Below, one piece after another: positions 1-8,194 of a stretch of DNA of 64,000 nt. Position 1 is the first letter of the stretch, and every line of letters starts with the position of its first letter. The stretch comes from Paenibacillus_AB sp036577625 (GTDB lineage Bacteria > Bacillota > Bacilli > Paenibacillales > NBRC-103111). The notes beneath the pieces are model-generated. The model did no database searches. It worked only from the letters and a program-made list of their open reading frames with translations, and had not been told where the DNA came from. The stretch spans positions 62,001 to 126,000 of the forward strand of contig NZ_JARBDC010000007.1 in the NCBI RefSeq assembly GCF_036577625.1, in the 5' to 3' direction. The position numbers and the translations under genes were made by a program.

Positions 1-681
1 CCCCTCGAAAGACGCGGGCTTCTTCTTATTTAACTGTTGGATGAACCCGTTAGAAAGCGGTTGACAAAACCGATTCTGACGACTCGAACGACACTGTACG
101 GCTTTGTACAGTAAGTGTTGTTTGGCATACACGATGTTGCATAATACCCGCAGACTTTGCGGAGTAAAGCGTTCGGCTCCGACATGGACATGGATTCCCG
201 TGCTGCTGTTTGTTCCTGCCCCGGCGCGGCGAAGCTCACGAACTACTTTTTGCAGTGTGGGGATGTCTTCATAGTCTAGCCTGGGCGAAACCAACTCGCA
301 TTTGTAATCGTCTGTCGCGATCTGCACCCGATGATTTTCTAAGCGATGTGCTGTGACAGAGCCGTCTCGCACGACTCTCCAAATTCGGTTCTGTTGATCT
401 TTAACCTCGTAACTGTCGAAACCCCAACCACCAACCTGTGTAGCTGATGTTCCGAAATGCCTTGCGATCACGTTCGCTGCTGTCGCTCGATTGATTCTCG
501 TAAACTCGATTTCGATACCAAATTTAAGTTCTTTGCATTCGACCAACCCCTTCTGAGCCTCCCAACCAACGCAAATTTCCCCACGTTGGTTGTACAGCCA
601 CTCAGAAAAAGTGAAGGCTTTCTCGCAGGTTTTTGAAAAATTTCTGCGAAAAATTTGTGTTAATGCTGGTCTGAAAATTAG
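1..681 (-). CDS. Amidoligase-family enzyme, partial (runs off the left edge)
   Basis: The minus frame is open from a stop at 682-684 down to base 1, so the C-terminus lies outside the window. Landmarks read in order are FGIEIEF, a GGWGF stretch, RDGSV, ELVSPRL and TGIHVHV. This is the pattern of the Amidoligase_2 (ATP-grasp/GS-fold) family, which is thought to form amide bonds on peptides or cell-wall material and is common in mobile elements of Firmicutes. No convincing ATG lies upstream; a TTG near codon LVECKEL, after an AGAAGGGG stretch, is the best start guess, so the N-terminal limit is uncertain. It is the last minus-strand gene of the element seen here. Family assignment is by motif recognition only. 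Confidence 0.75.
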
Positions 682-783
682 TTAGGCAAACACACGATTT
701 CATGATCACCCTCATCCATATCGATGTGTTTGGTACAGGAAGTAAATGTCATCATCCCAATCAGGAAAACCTTTTTGGGCAAT

Positions 784-806
784 AAAAAACCCCTCGGATT
801 GAGGGG
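784..806 (-). terminator. Rho-independent terminator after the GLUG protein gene
   Basis: Read on the minus strand, CCCCTC and GAGGGG form a 6-bp stem with a 5-base loop, followed directly by TTTTTT. It sits about 20 bases after the stop of the gene ending at 828. Confidence 0.85.
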
Positions 807-827
807 AGAGAAGAACGTCTCTTGGGA

Positions 828-2564
828 TTAGCTTGCAAGTCCGACACGAAGAAACATTTGATAGCTCATAACCTTGGATTCATTAAACGCTCGACCATGC
901 TTGCCATCCAAACTCAATTCTTTCGTTCCCTGTCGTTCAAGCTTGATCCATCCCACCTCAGTATCCGGGACTTGATCTTCGGTTTCAGCAGGTGACCAGA
1001 TCGTCTTCCCATCTGAGTTAATACCAAGCGCGATTTCGCTCGATGATTTAGACGCGGGAAGCTTTAACCATCCTTGATCGGAGTACTTGCCCGCATTTAC
1101 AACCTTAGTTGATGTCTGACTTGTCGAATGCATGCCGAGAAACTTCACATCAATCGGCGCGTTTGACTGGTTCATAACCTGAAATGGAGCGCTGACAAAA
1201 GATTTGTCTGCCGCGTCCGGTAAAATTGCAAAACTAACTGTAGTCGGCACAGTTACGATAATCCATGTCGCGTCCACCGTTCCAACGATATCGAAATCTT
1301 GGGTAACACCACTGCCAATCGTGCCGCCGATTCCGCCGGAACCTTCAGAGCCTCCGGTGTCACCAGAACCCCCAGTACCGCCGCCAGTATTTTCACCGGA
1401 ACCTCCTGTACCTCCGCTGCCGCCCGGATCACCGCTTGGTTCGCCTGTACTTGCAAGAGCAAGGAGCGGATAGCCTTCGTTTACACTGCTAGTAGAAACC
1501 CATTCCACACTTGAGAGACTTCGATTCGCATTTAATAATTGAGCGAACACTGGAGAGGTCATCTCGCTTGTTGTTTTCCCCGTTATACCCGCTGAATCTC
1601 CGCTCCCAAATGCTAACTTTGGATTTTGCTGAACCCCTTCGACGATAATAGATGTATCCATATTCCAGTAAGCATGAGATGCATCGAGTTCCGACGAACC
1701 TCCTTCGGTTCCGCCAACCAACCCTCCAAAATAATGATCGCCTGACCAACTGCCAACTGGAGAGTTATCGAATAAATTCCCCGTCGAATACGAGTTTACG
1801 ATTGAACTCGGCCCAGAGCTTTGACCGACAAGGCCGCCGACATAATAAACACCGCTGACATCTCCTTTTGCAAACACATTCGAAAGGATGCCACTATTAA
1901 ACCCAACCAACCCACCGACCCTTTGATTGCCTTGGACATTTACTGCAGAATACGAAGCACTAATCGTTCCCTTAATATTCGTGACACTCGACCCCAAATT
2001 GCTCCCGACCAACCCACCGACACCATACCATTGTGTACCGTCAGTCGCTCTAATAGAGCCTGTAGCGTAAACGTTGAAGATGGTGCCTTCGTTCGTTGCG
2101 GCTATTGCTCCAACTCTATCGCCAACTGTATTGAAATTTACATTTTCTAATCCAAGGTTTTTTATGACTCCGGCGCTGCCGATGTATGCAAACAGCCCAG
2201 TGGCCATGTTGTTAAACAAGTTATTCTTGGTTAAATTTATCAGCTTATGCCCGTCTCCGTCGAATGTTCCGTTAAACGGAGAGTACATGGTGCTGCCAAT
2301 AAAACTGGGGTAGCTCGATGTCCATCCAGCAACGTCAACATCATTGGCTAACTTTAAGAACTTTCCTTGAAATGAGTTCGCTTGATTTGTAACTTCATCT
2401 GATACCCATTTCAGATGCGCAACCGTACTGATTAAGTATGGATCAGATTCTGTACCGGAACCGGGTGGTGTGGCCGGAGCCGCGAAGGATGAAAGGGGAG
2501 AGAGTACTGAAAGCAACAAGGCACTTAATAGAGACATAAGCATGATCTTCGAAAATGCATTCAT
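828..2564 (-). CDS. Secreted GLUG-repeat protein with C-terminal module shared with its neighbour
   Basis: 578 residues with a signal peptide (hydrophobic residues ~8-28, Ala cleavage region). Residues ~100-290 hold repeated GGLVG elements of the GLUG type, known from surface and IgA-peptidase-like proteins. A Gly/Ser/Thr-rich linker (~375-425) follows, then a ~150-residue C-terminal module. That module (TVP..VSFAI, N-S-APIDV, IALG, KHG-A, LRV) is clearly homologous to almost the whole mature 202-residue-class protein encoded upstream at 2759-3349. SD AGAGGA lies before the ATG. No C-terminal sorting signal or anchor is visible. It is the last gene of the sortase operon. A surface adhesin role is inferred; the true ligand is unknown. 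Confidence 0.85.
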   Translation of the reverse strand: MNAFSKIMLMSLLSALLLSVLSPLSSFAAPATPPGSGTESDPYLISTVAHLKWVSDEVTNQANSFQGKFLKLANDVDVAGWTSSYPSFIGSTMYSPFNGTFDGDGHKLINLTKNNLFNNMATGLFAYIGSAGVIKNLGLENVNFNTVGDRVGAIAATNEGTIFNVYATGSIRATDGTQWYGVGGLVGSNLGSSVTNIKGTISASYSAVNVQGNQRVGGLVGFNSGILSNVFAKGDVSGVYYVGGLVGQSSGPSSIVNSYSTGNLFDNSPVGSWSGDHYFGGLVGGTEGGSSELDASHAYWNMDTSIIVEGVQQNPKLAFGSGDSAGITGKTTSEMTSPVFAQLLNANRSLSSVEWVSTSSVNEGYPLLALASTGEPSGDPGGSGGTGGSGENTGGGTGGSGDTGGSEGSGGIGGTIGSGVTQDFDIVGTVDATWIIVTVPTTVSFAILPDAADKSFVSAPFQVMNQSNAPIDVKFLGMHSTSQTSTKVVNAGKYSDQGWLKLPASKSSSEIALGINSDGKTIWSPAETEDQVPDTEVGWIKLERQGTKELSLDGKHGRAFNESKVMSYQMFLRVGLAS

Positions 2565-2593
2565 GATCGCACCATCCTCTTATTGAAAGTAGA

Positions 2594-2614
2594 GAGCAGG
2601 GTCAATCCCTGCTC
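2594..2614 (-). other. Intercistronic hairpin
   Basis: Perfect 8-bp stem GAGCAGGG/CCCTGCTC with a 5-base loop between two co-directional minus-strand genes. The run after it on the minus strand is poor in T, so it may be an mRNA processing or stabilising hairpin or a weak terminator. Confidence 0.6.
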
Positions 2615-2758
2615 CCATTAAATCGATACTGATCGAAAAACAACCGATCTTTAATAGATACAAGTAAGACTGACTCATCAAACATAACTAAAAATATGCC
2701 TTTGAACGCCAAACCTCACCGAATTATCCCGGTAACGGTGGCTAACTGCATTTTTCGA

Positions 2759-3349
2759 TCATCCTTCTGTCAACGTTACGCGTACATACAGCTTGTAGTT
2801 CAGCGTCTTGGCAACGTCCCAAGCATTACCGTGCTTGGCGACGACTTGAATTTCCTCTGAACTGTCGGGTTGGAGCGGAAAAGTGCCAGCCGCTACAGAA
2901 GGCGTTATCCCGTCGATTTCTGCGGCCGACCAGACCGTAATTGGCGTCCCGCTAACCGATTCTAATCCAAGTGCGATTTGCGAAGTGGTCGCAGATCTTC
3001 CCAACGCCGACCATTCTTGATCGGAATGAGAAGTTGCTTCAACCACTTTGGTATTGGTGCCATTAGCCGATGTGATCCCGAGGATTTGCAGATCAACTGG
3101 CGCATAGGTGCTATTGACTACGGTTGCCGGGACAGAAGTGAAGGGTTTCACGTTATTCGGATTAATCGCGAACGACAAGACCGTGGGCATGGTCACGACG
3201 ATGGTCGTTGCGCTGGCCGTACCTTCGACATCCACAGTCGAACCGTTGTCCGGATCGATCTGCTGATCAGCAGATGCGACTGCCGAACCGAATACAAGCG
3301 ACATCAACAATGCTGCAGAAATGACTCTCTTAAAAAAGCTTGTTCTCAT
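2759..3349 (-). CDS. Small secreted protein, single copy of the shared beta-rich module
   Basis: About 196 residues from the ATG at 3349, chosen because GAGGAGG lies 9-10 bases before it; an earlier in-frame GTG overlaps that SD. A signal peptide (~1-26) is followed by one module: TMPTVLSFAI, NSTYAPVDL, QIALGLES, KHGNAWD, LYVRV. The same module forms the C-terminus of the 578-residue GLUG protein next door. It has no sorting motif and no second membrane segment. It starts just after the stop of the membrane-anchored protein gene, so the operon order is sortase, anchored protein, this protein, GLUG protein. A role as a repeating or partner subunit of a surface structure is inference. Confidence 0.85.
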   Translation of the reverse strand: MRTSFFKRVISAALLMSLVFGSAVASADQQIDPDNGSTVDVEGTASATTIVVTMPTVLSFAINPNNVKPFTSVPATVVNSTYAPVDLQILGITSANGTNTKVVEATSHSDQEWSALGRSATTSQIALGLESVSGTPITVWSAAEIDGITPSVAAGTFPLQPDSSEEIQVVAKHGNAWDVAKTLNYKLYVRVTLTEG

Positions 3350-3363
3350 TGACCGTATCCTCC

Positions 3364-3906
3364 TCACGATTTGGTTACTGCCATAATTTCGGTTTCCTGA
3401 ACCCCGACAATTTCGCCTTGGTGGACGATATTGTAACGGACAATCAGCTTGTTCTTGCCACCCTCCAGCGGCTTCGATAACTCTGCCTTCTGGATGTACT
3501 GCTTGGGCTTCATCAGCGGCGATGTGTACAGCGTTTCACCGTCATGAATCACCTCGACATAACACTCCAACGAATTTCGCTTCGGGTTGGCCACCATCAA
3601 CTGAAGTGTTTTGCTGCCCTTTTGAATGGATGCCTCCGAGTTGACCGTCACCGTAAACATCGAAGCGTCCTGCTTTTGTATCAGATAATCTCGGATTGCT
3701 TCATCGGACATGTGCGGCAGGTCTCCGTCCAGCACTTCACCTCCTCCGGGCAAGGGAACGGGCTTCTTCTTATCCTCTGGATCGCTGTCATGTTGGCAAC
3801 TGCGAAGAAGTATGAATAGGACGGTAATCATCAATATTGTCCCGACCCCGATCCAGCGGTTCCGGTTACGACTGTTCTTTTGGTGGTTTCGCTCATTTTC
3901 GCTCAA
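3364..3906 (-). CDS. Membrane-anchored extracellular protein of the sortase operon
   Basis: The start is taken as TTG at 3906, eight bases after AAAGGAGG; another in-frame TTG at 3927 overlaps that SD. A basic N-terminus (many Asn, Arg, Lys) is followed by one membrane segment (~20-40), then LRSCQHDSDPEDKKK and an outside domain of ~130 residues. The domain contains TVTVNSEASI, LECYVEV and KLIVRYNIV strands and looks like an Ig-type beta fold, but I do not recognise a named family. It lies between the class B sortase gene and the shared-module secreted protein gene. It could anchor or scaffold the secreted subunits; that is inference. Confidence 0.75.
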   Translation of the reverse strand: MSENERNHQKNSRNRNRWIGVGTILMITVLFILLRSCQHDSDPEDKKKPVPLPGGGEVLDGDLPHMSDEAIRDYLIQKQDASMFTVTVNSEASIQKGSKTLQLMVANPKRNSLECYVEVIHDGETLYTSPLMKPKQYIQKAELSKPLEGGKNKLIVRYNIVHQGEIVGVQETEIMAVTKS

Positions 3907-3961
3907 GTGAGCGTCCTCCTTTCCCAACTTAAGCCTGATTTATACTCCCATCTCATCTCTA

Positions 3962-3998
3962 AAAAGGTTCCGTATGCGACGTTTGAGCCGCATACGGA
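3962..3998 (-). terminator. Terminator-like hairpin after the sortase gene
   Basis: Perfect 10-bp stem TCCGTATGCG/CGCATACGGA with a 10-base loop, followed on the minus strand by ACCTTTTTAG. It lies in the 250-base gap between the sortase and the anchored-protein gene. It may lower expression of the downstream genes relative to the sortase. No other feature is seen in this gap. Confidence 0.7.
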
Positions 3999-4158
3999 TA
4001 AAAGAGAAAAGAAAGGAGGGATGGTCGTACAAGCGGGTTCAGTAACCCATTGCACTTCCAAAAGGTAGTAAATCATTTCCGTTTTTACATGCGTCCGATA
4101 AAAAATGCCTGAAGGAAACCGAACCCGAACTAGCATTTACGGCAAGTTTTCTGTTCGT

Positions 4159-4974
4159 TTAAACAGCGGCGGCTGAATTATCTTTAACCGCCACCAATTG
4201 AGCATGAACAGCCAGCCGTTTCGTCGTCCCGGCTGGCCCGTAACAGGTCGATAACGTCAGATATTGATCCAGCGGCGTGATCAGATGGTTGTCAATAGAT
4301 TTGATTTGATTCTTCTCGCGGATGTACTCCACGAAGGATTCTCGCCAAGGCAACTGAGTACCGTTCCCGACGTAAAGCATATCGTCTTCATCCGTGACGT
4401 AGATCGATACGATTTTGAACACCATCTGCTGGGAAGGCGTTGTCAACTGAATAATTCCCGAGTCCGGCTGTTCTTTAAGAATGGTCAGCAACCCCTTCAA
4501 ACTGCCGAACATTCTTTTGTTGCTAAGGTTGTGGCCGTACAGAACGGTATTCGTACCGAGATTTTTCATGTTGCTTGACGCGGAAGCAAATACCCAACCC
4601 AATGAACTTGGCCTCTTGTCAAAATCGTGGTTAAGATAAAATTCATTATCCGTTGTCTGCACGATCGGCATATCAATGCCAACTGAACCGATTCTGAGCC
4701 ACCCAACGGTTTCCTCATTTTGTTTCAACAATTTGCCGAAATTGACCGGCAGAAATGGTTGAGCATTTGAACCCTCGACTGGGACGATATTTGCCGATTG
4801 TGCGGATACCGGCATTGGCGATACGGTATTCTGCTGAACTTCCTCAAGGATTTGGTTAGTTTCTTTTGCATCCAAATGCCATGATGCTAAAGCATAGGAG
4901 AAATAACACAGTAGCACCAATGAACTGGACAACATGCCGTAAAAAATGAATTTACGAATCGTCGGCTTAACCAA
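4159..4974 (-). CDS. Class B sortase
   Basis: 271 residues with a TTG start seven bases after GGAGGTG. An N-terminal membrane segment (~10-30) is followed by a linker and a sortase fold: VGWLRIG, the IDMPIVQT.DNEFYL strand, the YGHN catalytic His, TLSTC with the catalytic Cys, and KRLAVHAQL carrying the catalytic Arg. VGWL/DxPIVQ/YxL spacing and overall length fit class B rather than class A or C. Class B sortases of Clostridioides difficile are known to use (S/P)PxTG signals, and the giant protein at 11936-16990 carries SPKTG. Neighbouring secreted proteins have no sorting signal, so that giant protein is the best substrate candidate in the window. Confidence 0.92.
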   Translation of the reverse strand: MVKPTIRKFIFYGMLSSSLVLLCYFSYALASWHLDAKETNQILEEVQQNTVSPMPVSAQSANIVPVEGSNAQPFLPVNFGKLLKQNEETVGWLRIGSVGIDMPIVQTTDNEFYLNHDFDKRPSSLGWVFASASSNMKNLGTNTVLYGHNLSNKRMFGSLKGLLTILKEQPDSGIIQLTTPSQQMVFKIVSIYVTDEDDMLYVGNGTQLPWRESFVEYIREKNQIKSIDNHLITPLDQYLTLSTCYGPAGTTKRLAVHAQLVAVKDNSAAAV

Positions 4975-5019
4975 ATGACTGCACCTCCGGTTTCAAACTG
5001 ATAAAATTTTCAACTGGTT

Positions 5020-5763
5020 CTATTGCGAGATTGCGGTTGTGTCCTCTTCTTTTGCAAAGGGACTCTTTTCTTCAAGAGATGTCCAAGCTTCCCAAGCTTC
5101 CGCGAAATCCTGATACTCTCCTTGAAGAAGTCGGTATAAAACCTGTCGCTCCATTACATGCGCGTTTTCCTTAGGTTGTAAAATATAGAGGAGATGAGCC
5201 AAACGCTTTTGATCAACATGTGCGAAGCACTCCTTGAAGTAACCAACAGAGAAAAAGAAGAGCAACCGCATTTCTTTTCGGAATTCGCTTAAATCCCGAA
5301 ACCCTAAATTGCTAGGCTCTGGGAACCATTTACTCAAATCGCCTACAAACAGGCTCTGGGTGCCAGTCGGATTGATTCCAAGGTGAAATTGCAACATGGC
5401 GGCGTCCAAAGCATCCTGGGTTTGCGCTTGTTCGATCAGGCGAACTGTGTCCTTGCCGATACGTTTCTCCAAACATTTTCCGGCATAGGAGACAGTAGAC
5501 TCGATGTTGTTCAACGGACAATTAAAATGCTTGGCAGTCAGCTTGTAGTTGTAATTGCTGTTGAAAAAGAAGCTGATTTTCTCCTTGACAGACTCGTGAG
5601 TAAGGAATTTCTGAGTGCGCGTATACTCAGCGATTTCCATCAAAGCAGCGTATCGACTTTCCTCCAACCGTTTCGCTTCTCCATCAACAAGTGGGTTTGA
5701 CTGCAATTTCCTTCTGGCGTTATAAACTGCTTCATGAAGCTGCTTGAAGATGATTTTTGCCAT
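5020..5763 (-). CDS. Unknown protein with a possible helix-turn-helix
   Basis: 247 residues from the ATG at 5763, which has GGAGGTGA about 9 bases upstream; an in-frame ATG at 5799 lacks a good SD. The protein is soluble and helix-rich. Around residues 70-100, a segment reading LTAKHFNCPLNNIESTV has the look of a DNA-binding helix-turn-helix, and the second half is Phe/Leu-rich with no catalytic motif that I know. It lies just upstream of the sortase gene on the same strand, so it could be a regulator of that operon. I do not recognise the family. Confidence 0.65.
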   Translation of the reverse strand: MAKIIFKQLHEAVYNARRKLQSNPLVDGEAKRLEESRYAALMEIAEYTRTQKFLTHESVKEKISFFFNSNYNYKLTAKHFNCPLNNIESTVSYAGKCLEKRIGKDTVRLIEQAQTQDALDAAMLQFHLGINPTGTQSLFVGDLSKWFPEPSNLGFRDLSEFRKEMRLLFFFSVGYFKECFAHVDQKRLAHLLYILQPKENAHVMERQVLYRLLQGEYQDFAEAWEAWTSLEEKSPFAKEEDTTAISQ

Positions 5764-6049
5764 TTGTTCTGATTCACCTCCGAGAAAAATAAGCTGCATA
5801 GGTAACGACCAAAGTCGCAGGAAAACAACCAGAACGAGAATTCGTTCAATTACTTAGAAATTCCAACCAGTAAAACTGGGGAATGGATTTTACTTTTCAC
5901 TTCCCCCTCTCCAAAAACCAAGAGTTAACAGCCCTTTGACGCCAGAAGAAATGAAGATTAAAACGGAGCCGACCTCTTTTTCTCAGTCGTGCATTCAAGT
6001 TAGAGTAGATCGAGGTCGAGAATTTATTGTTCTTGCTCCTGAAATTCAT

Positions 6050-6096
6050 AAAAAAGTGCTGTCCGCATCCCGATAAGGCGAGATGCGAACAGCACT
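6050..6096 (-). terminator. Strong minus-strand terminator
   Basis: A long stem (AGTGCTGT plus CGCATC paired with GATGCG plus ACAGCACT, one mismatch) is followed on the minus strand by TTTTTT. It faces transcripts coming from 6.1-7.4 kb. Confidence 0.85.
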
Positions 6097-6367
6097 GTTA
6101 AAGAAGGAACCTTATCTGATAATTACCTCCTGCTTTGGGGCTGAAAAGACGGAAGTCCAATTGAATTGACATAAATAGAAAGGATTTTTACCCCCGGATG
6201 ACGCGCAGGGAAACCTCTCTGCTGGCCGATTTCGTGACTCACGCCATCGCAATAAACATTATCCGGGATATCCATGATTTATCGACGACCTCAACTGTTC
6301 CATATTGGGAATCATCGTCTGCATATGAATACCGCATTTTCACAATTGCTAAAAGAATGAAGAACTG

Positions 6368-6499
6368 TTCTAAGCGACTGATCTCGTTTTATAAAATACT
6401 GCCCAACTTTTATAAGACGCTGGCCTTCATTTATAAAAGACTAAACAACTTTTATAAAACGCTAACCAACAGTTATAACGGTCTCAGCTAGATTTATAA
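6368..6499. repeat. Iteron-like array: six TTATAA sites at exact 21-bp steps
   Basis: TTATAA starts at 6389, 6410, 6431, 6452, 6473 and 6494, each exactly 21 bases apart. A degenerate seventh copy (TTCTAA) sits at 6368. The fuller unit is close to ACTTTTATAAAACGCTAACCA, and the core TTTTATAAAA is a palindrome. A 21-bp step is two helical turns, so all sites face the same side of the DNA. This is the architecture of iterons or of cooperative repressor operators. Confidence 0.85.
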
Positions 6500-6758
6500 G
6501 GCAGTATCGGAGGAAGGAAAAGGAATGGATGATGGAATAGAAGGCCGGTTTGCAATATGAATCAACCAAAAGGGCATAAAACAACATAAATCGAACGACG
6601 GTATAAAGAGAAAATGCCTCGCCACTCTGTGCCTGCACCAAAAAGATGCAGAACTATAGACGGCAAGGCAATTGTGGAGAAAAATGAACCTGTTTTAACC
6701 CTGATTGTTGTAACGAATTGCAGACCATCTGTCCCATTGTCTTCATCGTCGTCTCCAA

Positions 6759-7436
6759 CTAAAACACCCGCCGAATTGGCGAAACAAACTCCGATAAATT
6801 CAAGCGCTCAAGTAGCTCCTCGTTTTCCAGAATGATGAGAATCAGAGTTTTGAAGTCGTTCTCTTGCATCCAAGCAGAGACTCGATGGCTAAAAAAGGTC
6901 ATTTTACCGCCTTTCCAGAGATATTTCACTGTGGCCAACTCTTCAAAGTCATTATATCTCTCAAGCAGTTTCACAAGTTTCTTTATACCCCACGGGGTGC
7001 CTCTTAAGGCACTGGACAATAGTACGTTGAGTGCAATTTGTTTTTCATCCGCAAGATAATCAGAAACAAGTCTGTATATTTCGCAAATGACTTCGAAGTC
7101 TTCAAGGATAGTCGAGGATTCCGAAGAATCCGAACTTTTCAACACATGAAGTGATTTACCATATAAGCGATCCGGATAACGTTTTGCTTCATCTTCGTTC
7201 AACATCGCAATTTCACTTCTGATTTTACAGTAAAACGTGAACCTTTCACACACTGCGGCAAAAGCCTCAATATCGTTCGCCTTGCCCTCATTCGACTTGC
7301 CTTCAATCGGTCTTAGGCAAAAATCAGTCAACCATTCCCGAGCCTTTGCACTTTTAAGCGGTCGTGTTATGACTGGGTGGATCTCCTGCATGACCTCGAT
7401 ATCGGTAAACGTCTTGTTAAGGCTGAATGTCTTCAT
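6759..7436 (-). CDS. Unknown soluble protein
   Basis: 225 residues, with AGGAGG before the ATG and only 15 bases after the HNH protein gene, so very likely co-transcribed with it. The protein is helix-rich and acidic, with a Leu-rich C-terminus and no signal peptide, membrane segment or known catalytic motif. A Ser-rich break lies near residues 100-110. I do not recognise a family; it could be a phage- or element-type accessory protein. Confidence 0.6.
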   Translation of the reverse strand: MKTFSLNKTFTDIEVMQEIHPVITRPLKSAKAREWLTDFCLRPIEGKSNEGKANDIEAFAAVCERFTFYCKIRSEIAMLNEDEAKRYPDRLYGKSLHVLKSSDSSESSTILEDFEVICEIYRLVSDYLADEKQIALNVLLSSALRGTPWGIKKLVKLLERYNDFEELATVKYLWKGGKMTFFSHRVSAWMQENDFKTLILIILENEELLERLNLSEFVSPIRRVF

Positions 7437-7451
7437 AATCCTTCAGCCTCC

Positions 7452-8135
7452 TTAAAACCCAATCAGTTCTTTTACTCTCTGCTCGTAGCGAACATACGTA
7501 GCAGATTTACCTTCTCTTACAAGGCAACCATGTTTTTTATTGCCAGATAGAGTGGTAATTTCAAGATTGTCCAATCTGAAGTTATCATGATTCCTGTCGA
7601 TATGGTTTATGTCATACATTCTGCCTTGCTCCCCAAGCGCGTACAGTGCAATTTCACCATAACCAAGCATTGCGCCTATCTGATGGAGTCTCGGAACAAA
7701 GTGACCTTCTTCTTTACTTCCTAACTTAATGCTTGGGTAAGAATTATGCGGGTTATCAATGGTTCCTCCTGAACGTTCATGAATATGAAGAAGAAATCCA
7801 CCTGATGTTGGGTGAAAAATTCCTTGTTCATAGACAAGGCGTTTTTCTCCAGTTCTGATATCCTCCAGAATTATTTTCCGGCCTTCACGATCAATAAACT
7901 CTTTATAAAACCTATTGTTAAATCGAAAGGCTTTTCCTTCTAAGTATTGAAATAACAAAGAGGTATTCTTATAGGACAATAGAACAAAGCCATGAGAGAT
8001 AATACGCTTGCCATTATTCAACTCCGCCATCCGCATTTGCTTACGAGTCATTCCTTCGCGGACACGAATAAGGTTGTTGATCGGAACCCAGTCTTTCTGA
8101 CTGGCAATTACATCATACTGTTTTTCCAAATGCAT
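7452..8135 (-). CDS. HNH-type homing-like endonuclease
   Basis: About 227 residues, start taken at the ATG at 8135 because GGAGGAG precedes it; an in-frame ATG at 8150 overlaps the SD. The C-terminal part carries the HNH_3-like pattern INHIDRNHDN followed by LDNLEITT, as in free-standing HNH nucleases of phages and mobile elements. The N-terminal ~130 residues (including ISHGFVLLSY and FHPTSGGF) are probably a target-binding or structural region. It follows the resolvase-like gene by about 60 bases on the same strand. A DNA nuclease function is expected from the family; its target is unknown. Confidence 0.75.
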   Translation of the reverse strand: MHLEKQYDVIASQKDWVPINNLIRVREGMTRKQMRMAELNNGKRIISHGFVLLSYKNTSLLFQYLEGKAFRFNNRFYKEFIDREGRKIILEDIRTGEKRLVYEQGIFHPTSGGFLLHIHERSGGTIDNPHNSYPSIKLGSKEEGHFVPRLHQIGAMLGYGEIALYALGEQGRMYDINHIDRNHDNFRLDNLEITTLSGNKKHGCLVREGKSATYVRYEQRVKELIGF

Positions 8136-8194
8136 GTTGATCTCCTCCATCTTTTCTCTATAATTTTTCTAATTTTTCTAAGTGTTTTGTAACG

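Larger units (their letters stand above)
5764..6758. other. About 1 kb without a convincing gene; holds a terminator and an iterated repeat
   Basis: The stretch contains a strong minus-strand terminator (6050-6096) and the 21-bp-period repeat array (6368-6499). An open frame at 6198-6491 on the plus strand is largely a translation of that repeat. From 6500 to 6758 I see nothing beyond one weak plus-strand frame. The distance from the terminator back to the next minus-strand gene (stop at 6759) leaves room for a long 3' UTR or a non-coding transcript. Confidence 0.6.

Noticed and set aside
6198..6491. 97-codon open frame with FYK-type peptide repeats
   Set aside because: It is the translation of the 21-bp DNA repeat, has no good SD, and its first part has no protein character; the repeat is better explained as DNA-level sites.
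6368..6499. CRISPR array
   Set aside because: Repeat unit is 21 bp with no separate spacers and no cas genes nearby.
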